64,000 nt of DNA. Origin: Streptococcus oralis (GTDB taxonomy: Bacteria; Bacillota; Bacilli; Lactobacillales; Streptococcaceae). Shown here in pieces: positions 40,272 to 50,731 of the stretch (its first letter is position 1; every line of letters starts with the position of its first letter). The translations under genes and the position numbers were made by a program. The notes below the pieces were generated by a model. That model was not told the origin of the DNA, made no database searches, and was given only the letters and a program-made list of their open reading frames with translations. The stretch lies in the NCBI RefSeq assembly GCF_016028255.1, contig NZ_CP065707.1, positions 821,001 through 885,000 on the forward strand, in the 5' to 3' direction.

Positions 40272-41577
40272 AGTAGAAACGGCTAGAAGTCTAGCTCTAG
40301 CAGTATTAGAGGATGTTTTTATCAACCAAGCATACTCCAATATTGCCTTAAACAAACACCTCAAGTGCAGTCACCTCTCAGCAACAGATAAGGGGTTGGT
40401 GACAGAGATTGTCTACGGTACGGTAGCCCGAAAACTGACTCTGGAATGGTACCTGTCCCACTTTATCGAAGACCGGGATAAGCTAGATAACTGGCTCTAT
40501 ATCCTGCTCCTTCTGAGCGCTTACCAACTTCGGTATCTGGATAAGATTCCTAATCACGCTGTTGTTAATGAAGCAGTGGAACTAGCCAAAGCGCGTAAAA
40601 AAGGCAGTGAAAAATTAGTCAACGCCGTCCTTCGTCGTATCTTGCGAGAAGGCTGGCCAGACATTGACAGTATCAAACGCAAAAACAAGCGTGATTCCAT
40701 TGCCTATTCTCTCCCAGTTTGGCTCGTGTCTAAACTCAAGGAAGAATACGGTGAAGAGAGAGCACAAGCCATTTTTGAAAGCCTCTTGGTGCGCAGCAAA
40801 GCCAGCATACGAGTGACCGACTTAAGCCGAAAAGAGGAAATCAAAGCTTTGTTAGAGGTAACTGATTCCCCTTTAGCGGCCACTGGTCTGGTCAAGGAGC
40901 AGGGACACTTTGCGGGACATGATTTGTTCGCCGAGGGAGCCATTACCATCCAAGACGAATCTAGTCAACTGGTTGCTCCCACTCTTGATTTACAAGGAGA
41001 TGAGCGGGTTCTAGATGCCTGTGCGGCTCCGGGTGGAAAAACAGCCCATATGGCTTCTTACCTCACATCTGGTAAGGTGACAGCTTTGGACCTTTATGAT
41101 CACAAGTTGGATTTGATCCAAGAAAACGCCCAACGTTTGGGTGTGGCGGATCGGGTGCAAACGCAAAAATTGGATGCCAGAAAGGTACATGAGTTTTTTG
41201 AAAAGGACTCCTTTGATAAGATTTTAGTAGATGCCCCTTGTTCTGGGATTGGACTCTTGCGTCGCAAACCAGATATCAAATACAATAAAGAAATGGCGGA
41301 TTTCGCATCATTACAGCAAATTCAGCTGGAAATACTAGGTAGTGTTTGTCAAACCTTACGAAAAGGTGGTATAATAACGTATAGTACCTGCACTATCGTC
41401 TCAGAGGAAAACTTTCACGTCGTTGAGGCATTTTTAGAAAGTCACCCCGAGTTTGAGCAGGTTAAACTAGAACATGAATGCAAGGATATTTTGAAGGACG
41501 GCTGTATCTTAATTACTCCTGAATTGTACGGAAGTGATGGATTCTTTATCAGCCAATTCCGCAAGATATCTGATTAG
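40264..41577 (+). CDS. rsmB: 16S rRNA m5C967 methyltransferase RsmB
   Basis: 437 residues from the GTG at 40264 (read [11 protein letters not shown]), eight bases after GGAGA; a TTG one codon earlier is an alternative. NusB-like N-terminal domain, then a Rossmann methyltransferase with [14 protein letters not shown], catalytic [16 protein letters not shown] and YSTCTI. Modifies a cytosine in 16S rRNA. It overlaps fmt by eight bases. Confidence 0.95.
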   Translation: MTKVETARSLALAVLEDVFINQAYSNIALNKHLKCSHLSATDKGLVTEIVYGTVARKLTLEWYLSHFIEDRDKLDNWLYILLLLSAYQLRYLDKIPNHAVVNEAVELAKARKKGSEKLVNAVLRRILREGWPDIDSIKRKNKRDSIAYSLPVWLVSKLKEEYGEERAQAIFESLLVRSKASIRVTDLSRKEEIKALLEVTDSPLAATGLVKEQGHFAGHDLFAEGAITIQDESSQLVAPTLDLQGDERVLDACAAPGGKTAHMASYLTSGKVTALDLYDHKLDLIQENAQRLGVADRVQTQKLDARKVHEFFEKDSFDKILVDAPCSGIGLLRRKPDIKYNKEMADFASLQQIQLEILGSVCQTLRKGGIITYSTCTIVSEENFHVVEAFLESHPEFEQVKLEHECKDILKDGCILITPELYGSDGFFISQFRKISD

Positions 41578-41592
41578 GAAGGAACTGACACA

Positions 41593-42333
41593 ATGGAAAT
41601 AGCATTATTAACAGATGTTGGTCAGAAACGAACAAATAACCAAGACTATGTCAATCACTTTGTCAACCGAGCAGGGCGCACCATGATCCTCTTGGCTGAC
41701 GGGATGGGAGGACACCGTGCAGGCAATATCGCTAGTGAGATGGCGGTAACAGACCTGGGCGTGGCTTGGGTTGATACCCAAATCGACACCGTCAATGAGG
41801 TCCGTGAATGGTTTGCCCACTATCTGGAACTTGAAAATCAAAAAATTCATCAGATGGGGAAAGACGAAGCCTATAAGGGGATGGGAACAACGCTTGAAGC
41901 AGTAGCCATTATTGGAAATCAAGCTATTTATGCCCATATCGGTGATTCTCGTATCGGTTTGATCCGTGGTGAAAATTATCGCCAGCTCACAAGTGATCAT
42001 TCTTTGGTTAATGCTCTGCTAAAGGCTGGTCAGCTAACTCCAGAGGAGGCAGAAATTCATCCACAGAAAAATATCATTACCCAATCCATTGGGCAAAAAG
42101 ATGAAATTCAACCAGATTTTGGCATGGTTAGCCTAGAGCCAGGAGACTACCTCTTGCTCAACAGTGACGGCTTGACCAATATGATCTCAGGAAGCGATAT
42201 CTACGATATTGTAACGAGTGATATTTCCTTGGCAGACAAGGCGGCAACTTTGATTCGTTTTGCAAACAATGCAGGAGGCTTAGATAATATCACGGTTGCC
42301 CTTGTTCACATGAATGAGGAGGAAGTAGAATGA
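41593..42333 (+). CDS. phpP: PP2C-type serine/threonine phosphatase PhpP
   Basis: 246 residues of the PPM family. The metal-binding motifs [11 protein letters not shown] and IGDSRIGL, and a later NSDGLTNM and GGLDNITV, are intact. PhpP reverses StkP phosphorylation of division and wall-synthesis proteins. The stop overlaps the stkP start (ATGA), giving coupled synthesis of the phosphatase-kinase pair. Confidence 0.96.
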   Translation: MEIALLTDVGQKRTNNQDYVNHFVNRAGRTMILLADGMGGHRAGNIASEMAVTDLGVAWVDTQIDTVNEVREWFAHYLELENQKIHQMGKDEAYKGMGTTLEAVAIIGNQAIYAHIGDSRIGLIRGENYRQLTSDHSLVNALLKAGQLTPEEAEIHPQKNIITQSIGQKDEIQPDFGMVSLEPGDYLLLNSDGLTNMISGSDIYDIVTSDISLADKAATLIRFANNAGGLDNITVALVHMNEEEVE

Positions 42334-44213
42334 TCCAGATCGGCAAGATTTTTGCCGGACGATATCGGATTATCAAACAGATTGGTCGAGGAGGCATGGC
42401 GGATGTTTACTTGGCCAAGGATTTGATCCTAGACGGGGAAGAAGTGGCGGTTAAGGTCCTGAGGACTAACTATCAGACAGATCCGATTGCTGTGGCACGT
42501 TTTCAACGTGAAGCGAGAGCCATGGCGGATCTGGATCATCCCCATATCGTTCGAATAACAGATATCGGTGAAGAAGACGGTCAGCAGTATCTGGCTATGG
42601 AGTATGTGGCAGGGCTTGATCTCAAACGTTATATCAAAGAACACTCCCCTCTCTCAAACGAAGAAGCCGTCCGTATTATGGGACAGATTCTCTTGGCGAT
42701 GCGTCTGGCGCATACGAGAGGGATTATCCACCGAGATTTGAAACCTCAAAATATCCTATTGACACCAGATGGAACTGCCAAAGTTACAGACTTTGGGATT
42801 GCCGTGGCTTTTGCAGAGACCAGTCTGACACAGACTAACTCCATGCTCGGTTCAGTCCACTATCTCTCACCTGAGCAGGCCCGTGGTTCCAAGGCAACTG
42901 TGCAGAGTGACATCTATGCTATGGGGATTATTTTCTATGAGATGTTGACAGGACATATCCCTTATGATGGGGATAGTGCAGTGACTATTGCCCTCCAGCA
43001 TTTCCAAAAACCACTTCCATCTGTTATTGCTGAGAATCCAGCAGTACCACAAGCTTTGGAAAATGTTGTTATCAAGGCAACGGCCAAGAAATTGACAGAT
43101 CGCTATCAGTCTGTATCAGAAATGTATGTGGACTTGTCAAGTTGTTTGTCTCACAATCGTAGGAGAGAACCAAAGCTAGTCTTTGATGAGGCAAGCAAGG
43201 TTGATACCAAGACCTTGCCTAAAGTTCCACAAAGCACTCTGACCTCTATTCCGAAGGCTAAGCCACAATTAGAGCGACCTCAATCAAAACAGCAGACTCA
43301 GCAGGTGGTAGATGAAGCACCAGTACCAAAACCAGCGAAAAAACGGAAGTTTAAAGCTCGCTACATGATTTTACTGGCCAGTGCCTTGCTAGTTGCAGCC
43401 TCTTTGATTTGGATCTTCTCCCGAACTCCAGCGACTATTGCTATTCCAGATGTATCGGGACAGACAGTTGCTGAAGCTAAAGAGACACTGAAGAAAGCTA
43501 ATTTTGAAGTAGGTGAAGAAAAGACAGAGGCCAGCGACACAGTAGCCGAAGGTCGCGTCATTCGAACAGATCCAGAAGCTAGAAGCGGTCGAAAAGAAGG
43601 AAGCAAAGTAAATCTAATCGTTTCATCAGGTAAGCAATCCTTCCAACTAAGTAACTATGTAGGACGTAAGTCCTCGGATGTTGTCGCGGAGCTCAAAGAG
43701 AAAAAGGTTCCAGAAAACCTCATTAAGATCGAGGAAGAGGAATCTAGCGAAAGCGATCCAGGAACAGTCATTAGGCAAACCCCAGCTGCAGGAAGCACTT
43801 ACGATCTCACGAAAGCCAGCACGATTACCTTAACAGTTGCTAAGAAGGTAACCAGCGTTTCGATGCCAAGTTACATTGGTTCAAGTCTCGAATTTACTAA
43901 GAACAATTTGACTCAGATTGTTGGTGTAAAAGAGGCCAATATCGAAGTTGTGGAAGTATCAACTGCTCCTGAAGGAACTACTGCAGGAACAGTTGTTAGT
44001 CAGGACCCTAAACCTGGAGAAAAGGTAGATCTCAATAAAACACGTGTTAAGATTTCTATTTATAAACCAAAACCACTTCCTTCTTCATCAAGTTCGTCTC
44101 AACACGGAAATTCAGGAACAGACACGACGCCTTCACAGAGTAACAATCAAGGTAGCAACCCTACAACGGATTCTTCAGATGGCAGTAGAACGTCAAGTAA
44201 TGAACGAAATTAA
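42330..44213 (+). CDS. stkP: Serine/threonine kinase StkP with three PASTA domains
   Basis: 627 residues. Kinase domain at about 1-275 with [26 protein letters not shown] and DFGIA, a juxtamembrane segment, one membrane helix (about 344-365) and extracellular PASTA repeats. Three repeats are visible, starting near [24 protein letters not shown] and [12 protein letters not shown] Ser/Asn/Thr-rich tail follows. From memory, pneumococcal StkP has 659 residues and four PASTA repeats, so this allele seems to lack one. StkP senses peptidoglycan and coordinates septal growth. Confidence 0.95.
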   Translation: MIQIGKIFAGRYRIIKQIGRGGMADVYLAKDLILDGEEVAVKVLRTNYQTDPIAVARFQREARAMADLDHPHIVRITDIGEEDGQQYLAMEYVAGLDLKRYIKEHSPLSNEEAVRIMGQILLAMRLAHTRGIIHRDLKPQNILLTPDGTAKVTDFGIAVAFAETSLTQTNSMLGSVHYLSPEQARGSKATVQSDIYAMGIIFYEMLTGHIPYDGDSAVTIALQHFQKPLPSVIAENPAVPQALENVVIKATAKKLTDRYQSVSEMYVDLSSCLSHNRRREPKLVFDEASKVDTKTLPKVPQSTLTSIPKAKPQLERPQSKQQTQQVVDEAPVPKPAKKRKFKARYMILLASALLVAASLIWIFSRTPATIAIPDVSGQTVAEAKETLKKANFEVGEEKTEASDTVAEGRVIRTDPEARSGRKEGSKVNLIVSSGKQSFQLSNYVGRKSSDVVAELKEKKVPENLIKIEEEESSESDPGTVIRQTPAAGSTYDLTKASTITLTVAKKVTSVSMPSYIGSSLEFTKNNLTQIVGVKEANIEVVEVSTAPEGTTAGTVVSQDPKPGEKVDLNKTRVKISIYKPKPLPSSSSSSQHGNSGTDTTPSQSNNQGSNPTTDSSDGSRTSSNERN

Positions 44214-44216
44214 CCC

Positions 44217-44252
44217 AATCTTTGTCATGAAATCATGACAAAGATTTTTTTT
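44217..44252 (+). terminator. Terminator after stkP
   Basis: A perfect 14-bp stem, AATCTTTGTCATGA with TCATGACAAAGATT, and a two-base gap at the loop, then eight T. Strong terminator. Confidence 0.92.
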
Positions 44253-44300
44253 CATGAACTTTTGTGATAGAATAAAGGGAGTAGAAAATAGGAGTAGAAA

Positions 44301-45059
44301 ATGGACGAATCAAAAGAGTTAAATGCTGTCATTGATGTGATTATGCTAGCTGGAACCATTCTCTTGAAAAGTGGTTCGGAGATTCATCGGGTTGAGGACA
44401 CCATGATTCGCATTGCCCATTCACAGGGAATAGTGGATTGCAATGTTCTTGCCATGCCCGCGGCTATTTTCTTTTCGATTGAAAACACCAATATTTCTCG
44501 TATGAAACGGGTGACGTCATCCTCCTATAACATCGAAAAAGTCTGTGATGTCAACCAAGTATCTCGAGAACTTGTGGGCGGTCAGATCGATCTTTCTACA
44601 GCTTTTAAAAAGCTGAAGGAAATCAGAAATCAAGCCCTTCCTTATAGCAGGCTCCAAGTGACTGTAGCAGCAACCCTCAGTGCCCCTTTCTTCTCGATTA
44701 TGTTTGGGGGCAATGTCTATGACGCTTTTGGCGCAGCTATTGCGACCTTATTTGGTTTTGCCTTCTCTCTCTATGTCGAGAAGTTTATCCGAATTCCTTT
44801 TGTAACAGCTTTTGCGGGTGCCTTTGTTTTTGGCTTGATTGCCCAGCTCTGGGCTCGCTATACTGGATTTCCTTCGACGGCAGACCTGATCATAGCAGGA
44901 GCCGTCATGCCCTTTGTTCCAGGTATTGCTCTGACCAATGCGGTTCGAGATATCATGACCAATCATATCAACTCTGGTATGAGCAAGATGTTTGAATCCC
45001 TGCTCATTACCCTCGCTTTAGGGGCCGGCACCTCTGTAGCCCTGGTTTTGATGACATAA
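44301..45059 (+). CDS. Threonine/serine exporter ThrE, N-terminal-domain subunit
   Basis: 252 residues of the ThrE/YjjP (DUF1212) family. The conserved soluble start GSEIHRVEDTMIRIA is followed by about five membrane helices. In this split form a large and a small subunit together correspond to ThrE. Its stop is one base from the next ATG, so the two are co-translated. The export substrate here is inferred from the family. Confidence 0.88.
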   Translation: MDESKELNAVIDVIMLAGTILLKSGSEIHRVEDTMIRIAHSQGIVDCNVLAMPAAIFFSIENTNISRMKRVTSSSYNIEKVCDVNQVSRELVGGQIDLSTAFKKLKEIRNQALPYSRLQVTVAATLSAPFFSIMFGGNVYDAFGAAIATLFGFAFSLYVEKFIRIPFVTAFAGAFVFGLIAQLWARYTGFPSTADLIIAGAVMPFVPGIALTNAVRDIMTNHINSGMSKMFESLLITLALGAGTSVALVLMT

Positions 45060-45060
45060 G

Positions 45061-45516
45061 ATGACTCTAACAAGTATTTTACTCCAAGCAGTAGCGAGTT
45101 TGCTCGCCATTATCACCTTTCTAATCGTACTAAATGTCCAGCGTTCCATGCTCTTGCCTGGTGGTGTTTTGGGAATGGGCGTTTGGCTCCTTTATCTCGT
45201 GCTCAAAGAACCGACCAATGTTATTGTTGCGACCTTTATCGCGGCAGTAATTGGCTCTTGCATCAGCCAGATTTTAAGTATTGTCTATAAGACACCAGCA
45301 GTGGTTTTTGTCTTGGCCATTCTTGCCCCTTTGGTGCCAGGTTATTTATCCTATCGAACGACAGCTTTCTTTGTGACAGGCGATTACAGCCATGCCCTTG
45401 CCAGCGCGACTTTGGTGGTTATGTTAGCTCTGGTCATTTCTATCGGAATGGCAAGTGGAACGGTAATTCTAAAGCTTTATTACTACATCCGAAAGCAACG
45501 AAGAATCTCTTCCTAA
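45061..45516 (+). CDS. Threonine/serine exporter ThrE, C-terminal-domain subunit
   Basis: 151 residues of the YjjB (DUF3815) family, nearly all membrane, with VVFVLAILAPLVPGYLSYRT as the conserved core. It is the partner of the preceding gene. A terminator follows the stop after about 15 bases. Confidence 0.88.
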   Translation: MTLTSILLQAVASLLAIITFLIVLNVQRSMLLPGGVLGMGVWLLYLVLKEPTNVIVATFIAAVIGSCISQILSIVYKTPAVVFVLAILAPLVPGYLSYRTTAFFVTGDYSHALASATLVVMLALVISIGMASGTVILKLYYYIRKQRRISS

Positions 45517-45530
45517 TGCAGTCAAAGCAA

Positions 45531-45560
45531 AGACTTGATTTGGTGAATCAAGTCTTTTTT
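45531..45560 (+). terminator. Terminator after the ThrE pair
   Basis: AGACTTGATT pairs with AATCAAGTCT around TGGTG, followed by six T. Confidence 0.92.
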
Positions 45561-45634
45561 CTCTCTTTTGTCCCTATTTGTGATAAAATAGAATGAAACG
45601 ATTTTTTACAATGAATGAAAAAACAGAGGTAAAT

Positions 45635-46807
45635 ATGACAATCGGTATTGATAAGATTGGTTTTGCAACCAGTCAATATGTCTTGAAATTACAAGACTTA
45701 GCAGAAGCGAGGGGAGTTGACCCCGAAAAATTTAGCAAGGGACTCTTGTTAAATGAAATTAGTATTGCGCCACTGACTGAGGACATTGTTACCTTGGCAG
45801 CTAGTGCAAGCAACTCCATTTTAACAGACAAAGAAAAAGAAGAAATCGATATGGTCATCGTGGCGACCGAGTCAGGGATTGACCAGAGTAAGGCAGCGGC
45901 AGTCTTTGTTCATGGCCTATTAGGCATTCAGCCTTTTGCCCGTAGCTTTGAAATCAAAGAAGCCTGCTATGGAGCAACAGCTGCCCTTCATTATGCTAAA
46001 TTGCATGTGGAAAATTCTCCAGAGTCTAAGGTTTTGGTCATTGCCAGTGATATTGCCAAGTATGGTGTGGGAACTCCAGGTGAACCAACTCAGGGTGCTG
46101 GAAGTGTAGCGATGTTGATCACCCAAAATCCGCGCATCATGGCCTTTAACAATGATAATGTTGCTCAAACACGCGACATCATGGATTTCTGGCGTCCGAA
46201 CTATTCAAGCACTCCTTATGTAAATGGCATGTACTCGACCCAACAGTATCTTGATTGCCTGACAACGACTTGGGATGAATACAAGAAACGCTATGATTGG
46301 ACTATGGATGACTTTGCGGCTATCTGCTTCCACTTGCCTTATCCTAAGTTGGCCCTAAAAGGCTTGCGCAAGATGATGGACAAAACTTTGTCTAAAGAAA
46401 AACAGGATAGTTTGCAAGAGAACTTTGATAAGTCCATTCTCTATAGTCAGATGATTGGGAATATCTACACAGGTTCTCTCTTCCTCGGCCTCCTCTCTCT
46501 TTTGGAAAATGCAGAGACTTTGAAGGCTGGAGATAAAATTGCCCTCTACAGTTACGGAAGTGGAGCGGTTTCAGAGTTCTTTAGTGGAGAGCTGGTCGAA
46601 GGTTATGAAACTTACCTTGATAAGGATCGCTTGAGCAAACTCAAGCAACGTACAGCATTGTCAGTTGCAGACTATGAAAAAGTCTTCTTCGAAGAATTGC
46701 AGTTGGATGAGTCTGGTTCAGCCCAATTTGCAGGCTATGAACATCAAGATTATGCCTTGGTTGAAATTGTCGACCACCAACGCCGTTATAGCAAGGTTGA
46801 AAAGTAA
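45635..46807 (+). CDS. mvaS: Hydroxymethylglutaryl-CoA synthase
   Basis: 390 residues from MTIGIDKIGF at 45635, with AGAGG upstream; the frame opens 14 codons earlier without a ribosome site. Thiolase-fold enzyme with the catalytic Cys in KEACYGATAAL and a later YSYGSGAVSEFFSG. It condenses acetyl-CoA with acetoacetyl-CoA to HMG-CoA in the mevalonate route to isoprenoids (undecaprenol). One-base overlap (TAATG) with mvaA. Confidence 0.95.
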   Translation: MTIGIDKIGFATSQYVLKLQDLAEARGVDPEKFSKGLLLNEISIAPLTEDIVTLAASASNSILTDKEKEEIDMVIVATESGIDQSKAAAVFVHGLLGIQPFARSFEIKEACYGATAALHYAKLHVENSPESKVLVIASDIAKYGVGTPGEPTQGAGSVAMLITQNPRIMAFNNDNVAQTRDIMDFWRPNYSSTPYVNGMYSTQQYLDCLTTTWDEYKKRYDWTMDDFAAICFHLPYPKLALKGLRKMMDKTLSKEKQDSLQENFDKSILYSQMIGNIYTGSLFLGLLSLLENAETLKAGDKIALYSYGSGAVSEFFSGELVEGYETYLDKDRLSKLKQRTALSVADYEKVFFEELQLDESGSAQFAGYEHQDYALVEIVDHQRRYSKVEK

Positions 46808-48081
46808 TGAAGAGAAGTTGGAATGGATTTTCTAAAAAATCATACCATGAGCGCCTTGAGTTATTGCGAGCTCAGGCGCTCCTTAGTCCTGAAAAGCAAA
46901 CCAGTCTGGAGCAGGATGAACAAGTCAGCTTGGCTGTTGCAGACCAGCTGAGTGAGAATGTAGTGGGAACTTTTTCTCTGCCTTATTCTATCGTTCCAGA
47001 ACTTTTGGTGAACGGTCAGGACTACACAGTTCCTTATGTGACAGAAGAGCCCTCAGTGGTTGCTGCGGCTAGTTATGCCAGTAAAATCATCAAGCGAGCA
47101 GGTGGCTTTACTGCTCAAGTACATGAGCGCCAGATGATTGGTCAGGTAGCTCTTTACCACGTTGCTGATCCTGAACAAGCGCAAGAGAAGATTGCCAGCA
47201 AGAAAGCCGAACTCTTGGAACTTGCCAATCAAGCCTATCCTTCTATCGTCAAACGTGGTGGCGGGGCGCGTGATTTGCATGTAGAGCAGATCAAAGGAGA
47301 AACAGACTTTCTCGTTGTTTATCTCCATGTTGATACCCAAGAAGCCATGGGAGCCAATATGCTCAACACCATGCTAGAAGCCTTGAAACCAGTCTTACAA
47401 GAACTCAGTCAGGGACAGAGTCTCATGGGTATTTTGTCCAACTACGCGACCGATTCTCTGGTGACTGCAAGCTGTCGCATTGCCTTTCGCTACTTGAGTC
47501 CCCAAAGGGACCAAGGACGAGAAATTGCGGAGAAAATAGCTTCGGCTAGCCAGTTTGCGCAGGTTGATCCCTATCGAGCGGCTACTCATAATAAAGGGAT
47601 TTTTAATGGTATTGATGCCATTTTGATTTCTACTGGTAATGACTGGCGTGCCATCGAAGCTGGGGCCCATGCCTTTGCCAGTCGAGATGGACGCTATCAA
47701 GGTCTTAGTCAATGGACGCTGGACATGGAAAGAGAAGAATTGGTCGGTGAGATGACACTGCCCATGCCGGTAGCTACAAAAGGTGGCTCTATCGGTCTCA
47801 ATCCTCGTGTAGCCCTCAGTCATGAACTACTAGGAAATCCTTCAGCCAAGGAATTAGCTCAGATTATCGTGTCCATCGGTCTTGCCCAAAACTTTGCGGC
47901 CCTCAAAGCCTTGGTCAGTACGGGCATCCAGCAAGGCCACATGAAACTACAGGCCAAATCCTTAGCTCTCCTAGCTGGTGCTAGTGAGTCTGAAGTTGCT
48001 CCCCTCGTTGAGCGCCTCATCGCAGATAAAACCTTTAACTTAGAGACAGCCCAGCGCTATCTAGAAAACTTAAGATCATAA
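46807..48081 (+). CDS. mvaA: Hydroxymethylglutaryl-CoA reductase (class II)
   Basis: 424 residues, class II HMG-CoA reductase type: ENVVGTFSLPYSIVPELLVNG binds substrate, and VTASCRIAF, ATHNKGIFNGIDA and LPMPVATKGGSIG follow. It reduces HMG-CoA to mevalonate. Coupled to mvaS; a terminator follows the stop. Confidence 0.95.
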   Translation: MKRSWNGFSKKSYHERLELLRAQALLSPEKQTSLEQDEQVSLAVADQLSENVVGTFSLPYSIVPELLVNGQDYTVPYVTEEPSVVAAASYASKIIKRAGGFTAQVHERQMIGQVALYHVADPEQAQEKIASKKAELLELANQAYPSIVKRGGGARDLHVEQIKGETDFLVVYLHVDTQEAMGANMLNTMLEALKPVLQELSQGQSLMGILSNYATDSLVTASCRIAFRYLSPQRDQGREIAEKIASASQFAQVDPYRAATHNKGIFNGIDAILISTGNDWRAIEAGAHAFASRDGRYQGLSQWTLDMEREELVGEMTLPMPVATKGGSIGLNPRVALSHELLGNPSAKELAQIIVSIGLAQNFAALKALVSTGIQQGHMKLQAKSLALLAGASESEVAPLVERLIADKTFNLETAQRYLENLRS

Positions 48082-48082
48082 A

Positions 48083-48110
48083 AAAACTCAGACGAATTGG
48101 TCTGAGTTTT
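48083..48110 (+). terminator. Terminator after mvaA
   Basis: AAAACTCAGAC pairs with GTCTGAGTTTT around six bases; only two bases after the mvaA stop. Confidence 0.9.
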
Positions 48111-48118
48111 CTTGTGTT

Positions 48119-48226
48119 TATAGTCAATGAAAATCAAAAAGCAAACTAGGAAGCTAGCCGTAAGCTGTACTTGAGTACGGTAAGGCGACGCTGACGTGGT
48201 TTGAAGAGATTTTCGAAGAGTATTAA
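48119..48226. repeat. BOX element (boxA-boxC type)
   Basis: From TATAGTCAATGAAAATCAAA to TTTTCGAAGAGTATTA, including ACGGTAAGGCGACGCTGACG, which differs by one base from the remembered BOX-PCR primer core. The short form lacks boxB. Its right end overlaps the scrR stop codon (48223-48225). It lies between the convergent mvaA and scrR genes. Confidence 0.85.
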
Positions 48227-49188
48227 ATACTTTTTCCTGGTAATAATGTAACTGGTAAGAAATAACCAGTTGTCGCGACCTCTTTACCTTCAATCTTCTG
48301 CAAGAGGAGATCAACAGTGAGTTGGGCAATCTCTTTCATAGGCTGCTTAATCGTTGTCAGATGAGGGTAGTAGTTCTCGATAAAGTAGGTCCCATCATAA
48401 CCGATGACCTTGAGCTCTTCAGGAACAGAAATTCCCAGCTCCTGAGCGATTTTGATAACCAGGATAGCTGTCAAATCATCTGAAGCAAAAATCGCATCTG
48501 GTTTCTGATGGGTCAAGATATTCTTGATCTCCATTTCTTTTCTGACGGGAGAAAAGTCACTCGAAACATTGATAATAGGTGCTTTTGGGAGTACGGATGC
48601 AAAGCCAGCGTGGCGCAGTCCAGTCGGTGAGTTAGAGTTGTCATTTCCTGTAATCATGATGATAGACTGAGCGCCAGTCTTGACCAAAGTTTGGGCTGCG
48701 AGGACCCCGCCACCGTAGTTATCAGAGGAGACGACAGGGATGTCAGGTGATAGATTTCGGTCAAAGGAAATAATCGGTGCTGTCACACGATTGTAGTCCT
48801 CGATTCCCAAGTTGTGACTTCCTGAGATGATACCGTCTACCTGATTGGCCTCCAGCATTTCAATGTACTCCCGTTCTTTTTCAGAGTCATGTTCGCTGTT
48901 ACAGATGATGGTCTTGTAGCCATTCTTGAAGAGTTGGTGTTCCAACTTGTCAATCAACTCCGCATAAAAGACATGACTGATGTTTGGAAAAATAAGTCCA
49001 ATCAACTTGGCAGATTTTCCTTGGAGGCTTCGAGCCAGATTGTTGGGTTTGTAGCCCAATTCTCGCATGGCTTCATTTACCTTTTGAATGGTTTTCTCAG
49101 ATAGATACCCCTTTTTATTGATGACCCGTGAGACGGTAGTAGGGCTGACGCCTGCAAGTTTTGCGACATCAGTTAGTTTTGCGACCAT
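48223..49188 (-). CDS. scrR: Sucrose operon repressor ScrR (LacI family)
   Basis: 321 residues. N-terminal helix-turn-helix KLTDVAKLAGVSPTTVSRVINKKGYLS and the LacI hinge, then a periplasmic-binding-like ligand domain. It represses the sucrose genes on both sides of the scrB-scrA intergenic region. The start overlaps the scrB end by 20 bases, with weak ribosome-site sequence, so translation is probably coupled. The stop lies inside a BOX element. Confidence 0.93.
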   Translation of the reverse strand: MVAKLTDVAKLAGVSPTTVSRVINKKGYLSEKTIQKVNEAMRELGYKPNNLARSLQGKSAKLIGLIFPNISHVFYAELIDKLEHQLFKNGYKTIICNSEHDSEKEREYIEMLEANQVDGIISGSHNLGIEDYNRVTAPIISFDRNLSPDIPVVSSDNYGGGVLAAQTLVKTGAQSIIMITGNDNSNSPTGLRHAGFASVLPKAPIINVSSDFSPVRKEMEIKNILTHQKPDAIFASDDLTAILVIKIAQELGISVPEELKVIGYDGTYFIENYYPHLTTIKQPMKEIAQLTVDLLLQKIEGKEVATTGYFLPVTLLPGKSI

Positions 49189-50623
49189 AATCTAATTCAT
49201 AGTAAGTTCCAGTTGGATTTCCAGACTTGATCAGGATACCATTTTGATCCGCATGTGGGAAGACACGACCAGAAAATACTTTTTCTCCTTTATTGATGAA
49301 AATTTCAAAGACCGACTTGTCGATGAAGATAGTGGCAGTAGTAGCTTGCTTGTCGATTGGGCAAGAACGAGTCGTACCAAATTCTTGGGCGTACTGTTCA
49401 CCAGCCAGGCTACGGTCCACAGTTACCTGTCCATTGACAAGGTCAAAGTTGATTGAAAGCCCCTTGCCTTCTTTGTCAGCGAGCAAGACAATCTCGCTTT
49501 GGCTATTGGCCTCCAAGTTGAGCTCCAGTTCATAGGTGTTATTGGTTTGAGTACGATTTGAGAAGACCTCTTCAGAAGAACGAAGTTCTTTGACGGCTAC
49601 GACAGGATATTGGTAGAGTTTGCCATCTTGGATAGTGAGTTCTTTGACCAATGAGAAGGTTCCCTGGTGGTCAAAACGGTCAGATGGGTAAGAAACATCT
49701 GGCAAACCAAGCCAGCTTACTGCTAGTGCACGTCCATCTGGAGCGTTGAAGGCTTGAGTTGCATAGGCTTCAAAACCATAGTCTAGATTTTGCAATGGAG
49801 ACACATCTACCATTTTAGCATTTTCAGGATCAAAGGAAACCCCGATTTTGTACATGTTTGGATAAATATTATCATAGTCTAGAACACTCTTATCCAATCC
49901 TTGTGGACAGTAGAGAAGGACAGGTTGCTCCCCTACAAAGACCAGATTTGGGCATTCCATCATGTAGGCAGTGCGGTCGTTAGCAAAGTCAAGATCGCCA
50001 ACTGCCTGCCAGTTTGTATAGTCATTGTCCACAGCTTTGTAGAGACGAACAAAGCCTTTTTTCTCCAAGTCCTGTCCGCCGACGATAGCATAATATTGTC
50101 CCTTAAAGTTAAAAATTTGTGGATCACGGAAGTGGTCTGTAGAGTCTGCTGGCTGGTCAATCAAGATCTTGTCAATCTTTGTAATCTTGCCATTCTTATC
50201 CATCAGGGCACCAACCTGGTAAGGGTGACGGATCCAATTTTCATCACGGACATTTCCAGTATAAAATAAAAACAACTGATCGCCGAACTGCATGGCAGAA
50301 CCAGAGTAAGCACCGTGGCTATCCAACGGAGTATCTGGCAAAACTTTGACTCCAGTTTCTGTAAAGTGTACCAAATCATCACTTTCAAGCTGCACCCAAG
50401 ACTTCAACCCGTGGGCTGCACCAAAGGGGAAGTTCTGGTAAAAGAGAATCCATTTGCCATCGAAATAAGAAAAGCCATTTGGATCATTGAGAAGCCCCAT
50501 TTTAGGCTCGACATGGTAACAAGTATGCCAAGGAGATTGTGCCATCTTTTCCTTGATTTGCTTGATTTCATCATTAGACCAGTCTTCATAGCGTCTGTAA
50601 CGGCGCTCAGTTGTCCATTCCAT
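49169..50623 (-). CDS. scrB: Sucrose-6-phosphate hydrolase
   Basis: 484 residues, glycoside hydrolase family 32. The nucleophile motif GLLNDPNGF, FRDPQIF and MECPN (acid/base) are present in order, followed by a C-terminal beta-sandwich. It cleaves sucrose 6-phosphate, made by ScrA during uptake, into glucose 6-phosphate and fructose. The start follows GGAGG. It is the first gene of the scrB-scrR transcript, divergent from scrA. Confidence 0.96.
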   Translation of the reverse strand: MEWTTERRYRRYEDWSNDEIKQIKEKMAQSPWHTCYHVEPKMGLLNDPNGFSYFDGKWILFYQNFPFGAAHGLKSWVQLESDDLVHFTETGVKVLPDTPLDSHGAYSGSAMQFGDQLFLFYTGNVRDENWIRHPYQVGALMDKNGKITKIDKILIDQPADSTDHFRDPQIFNFKGQYYAIVGGQDLEKKGFVRLYKAVDNDYTNWQAVGDLDFANDRTAYMMECPNLVFVGEQPVLLYCPQGLDKSVLDYDNIYPNMYKIGVSFDPENAKMVDVSPLQNLDYGFEAYATQAFNAPDGRALAVSWLGLPDVSYPSDRFDHQGTFSLVKELTIQDGKLYQYPVVAVKELRSSEEVFSNRTQTNNTYELELNLEANSQSEIVLLADKEGKGLSINFDLVNGQVTVDRSLAGEQYAQEFGTTRSCPIDKQATTATIFIDKSVFEIFINKGEKVFSGRVFPHADQNGILIKSGNPTGTYYELDYGRKTN

Positions 50624-50658
50624 TTTATCTTTCCTCCATAAGTTCTATTCTATTATTA

Positions 50659-50687
50659 ATAGTAAACGTTTTCGGCAAAAAAAGCAA
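50659..50687 (-). promoter_or_regulatory. scrB promoter
   Basis: On the minus strand TTGCTT (50682-50687) and TACTAT (50659-50664) with a 17-bp spacer. The palindrome at 50661-50674 lies within it, so repressor binding there would block RNA polymerase. Confidence 0.65.
50661..50674. promoter_or_regulatory. LacI-type operator or cre-like site 1 (scrB side)
   Basis: AGTAAACGTTTTCG, a palindrome centred on CG within the scrB promoter. It matches 12 of 14 positions of the cre consensus on the minus strand; ScrR and CcpA sites are hard to tell apart by eye. Confidence 0.55.
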
Positions 50688-50715
50688 GTCTTTTATGTTA
50701 AAAAAGAGAAAAATA

Positions 50716-50731
50716 TGTCAAACGATTACCA
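50716..50731. promoter_or_regulatory. LacI-type operator site 2 (scrB side)
   Basis: TGTCAAACGATTACCA, CG-centred, upstream of the scrB promoter. Candidate second ScrR operator. Confidence 0.5.
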
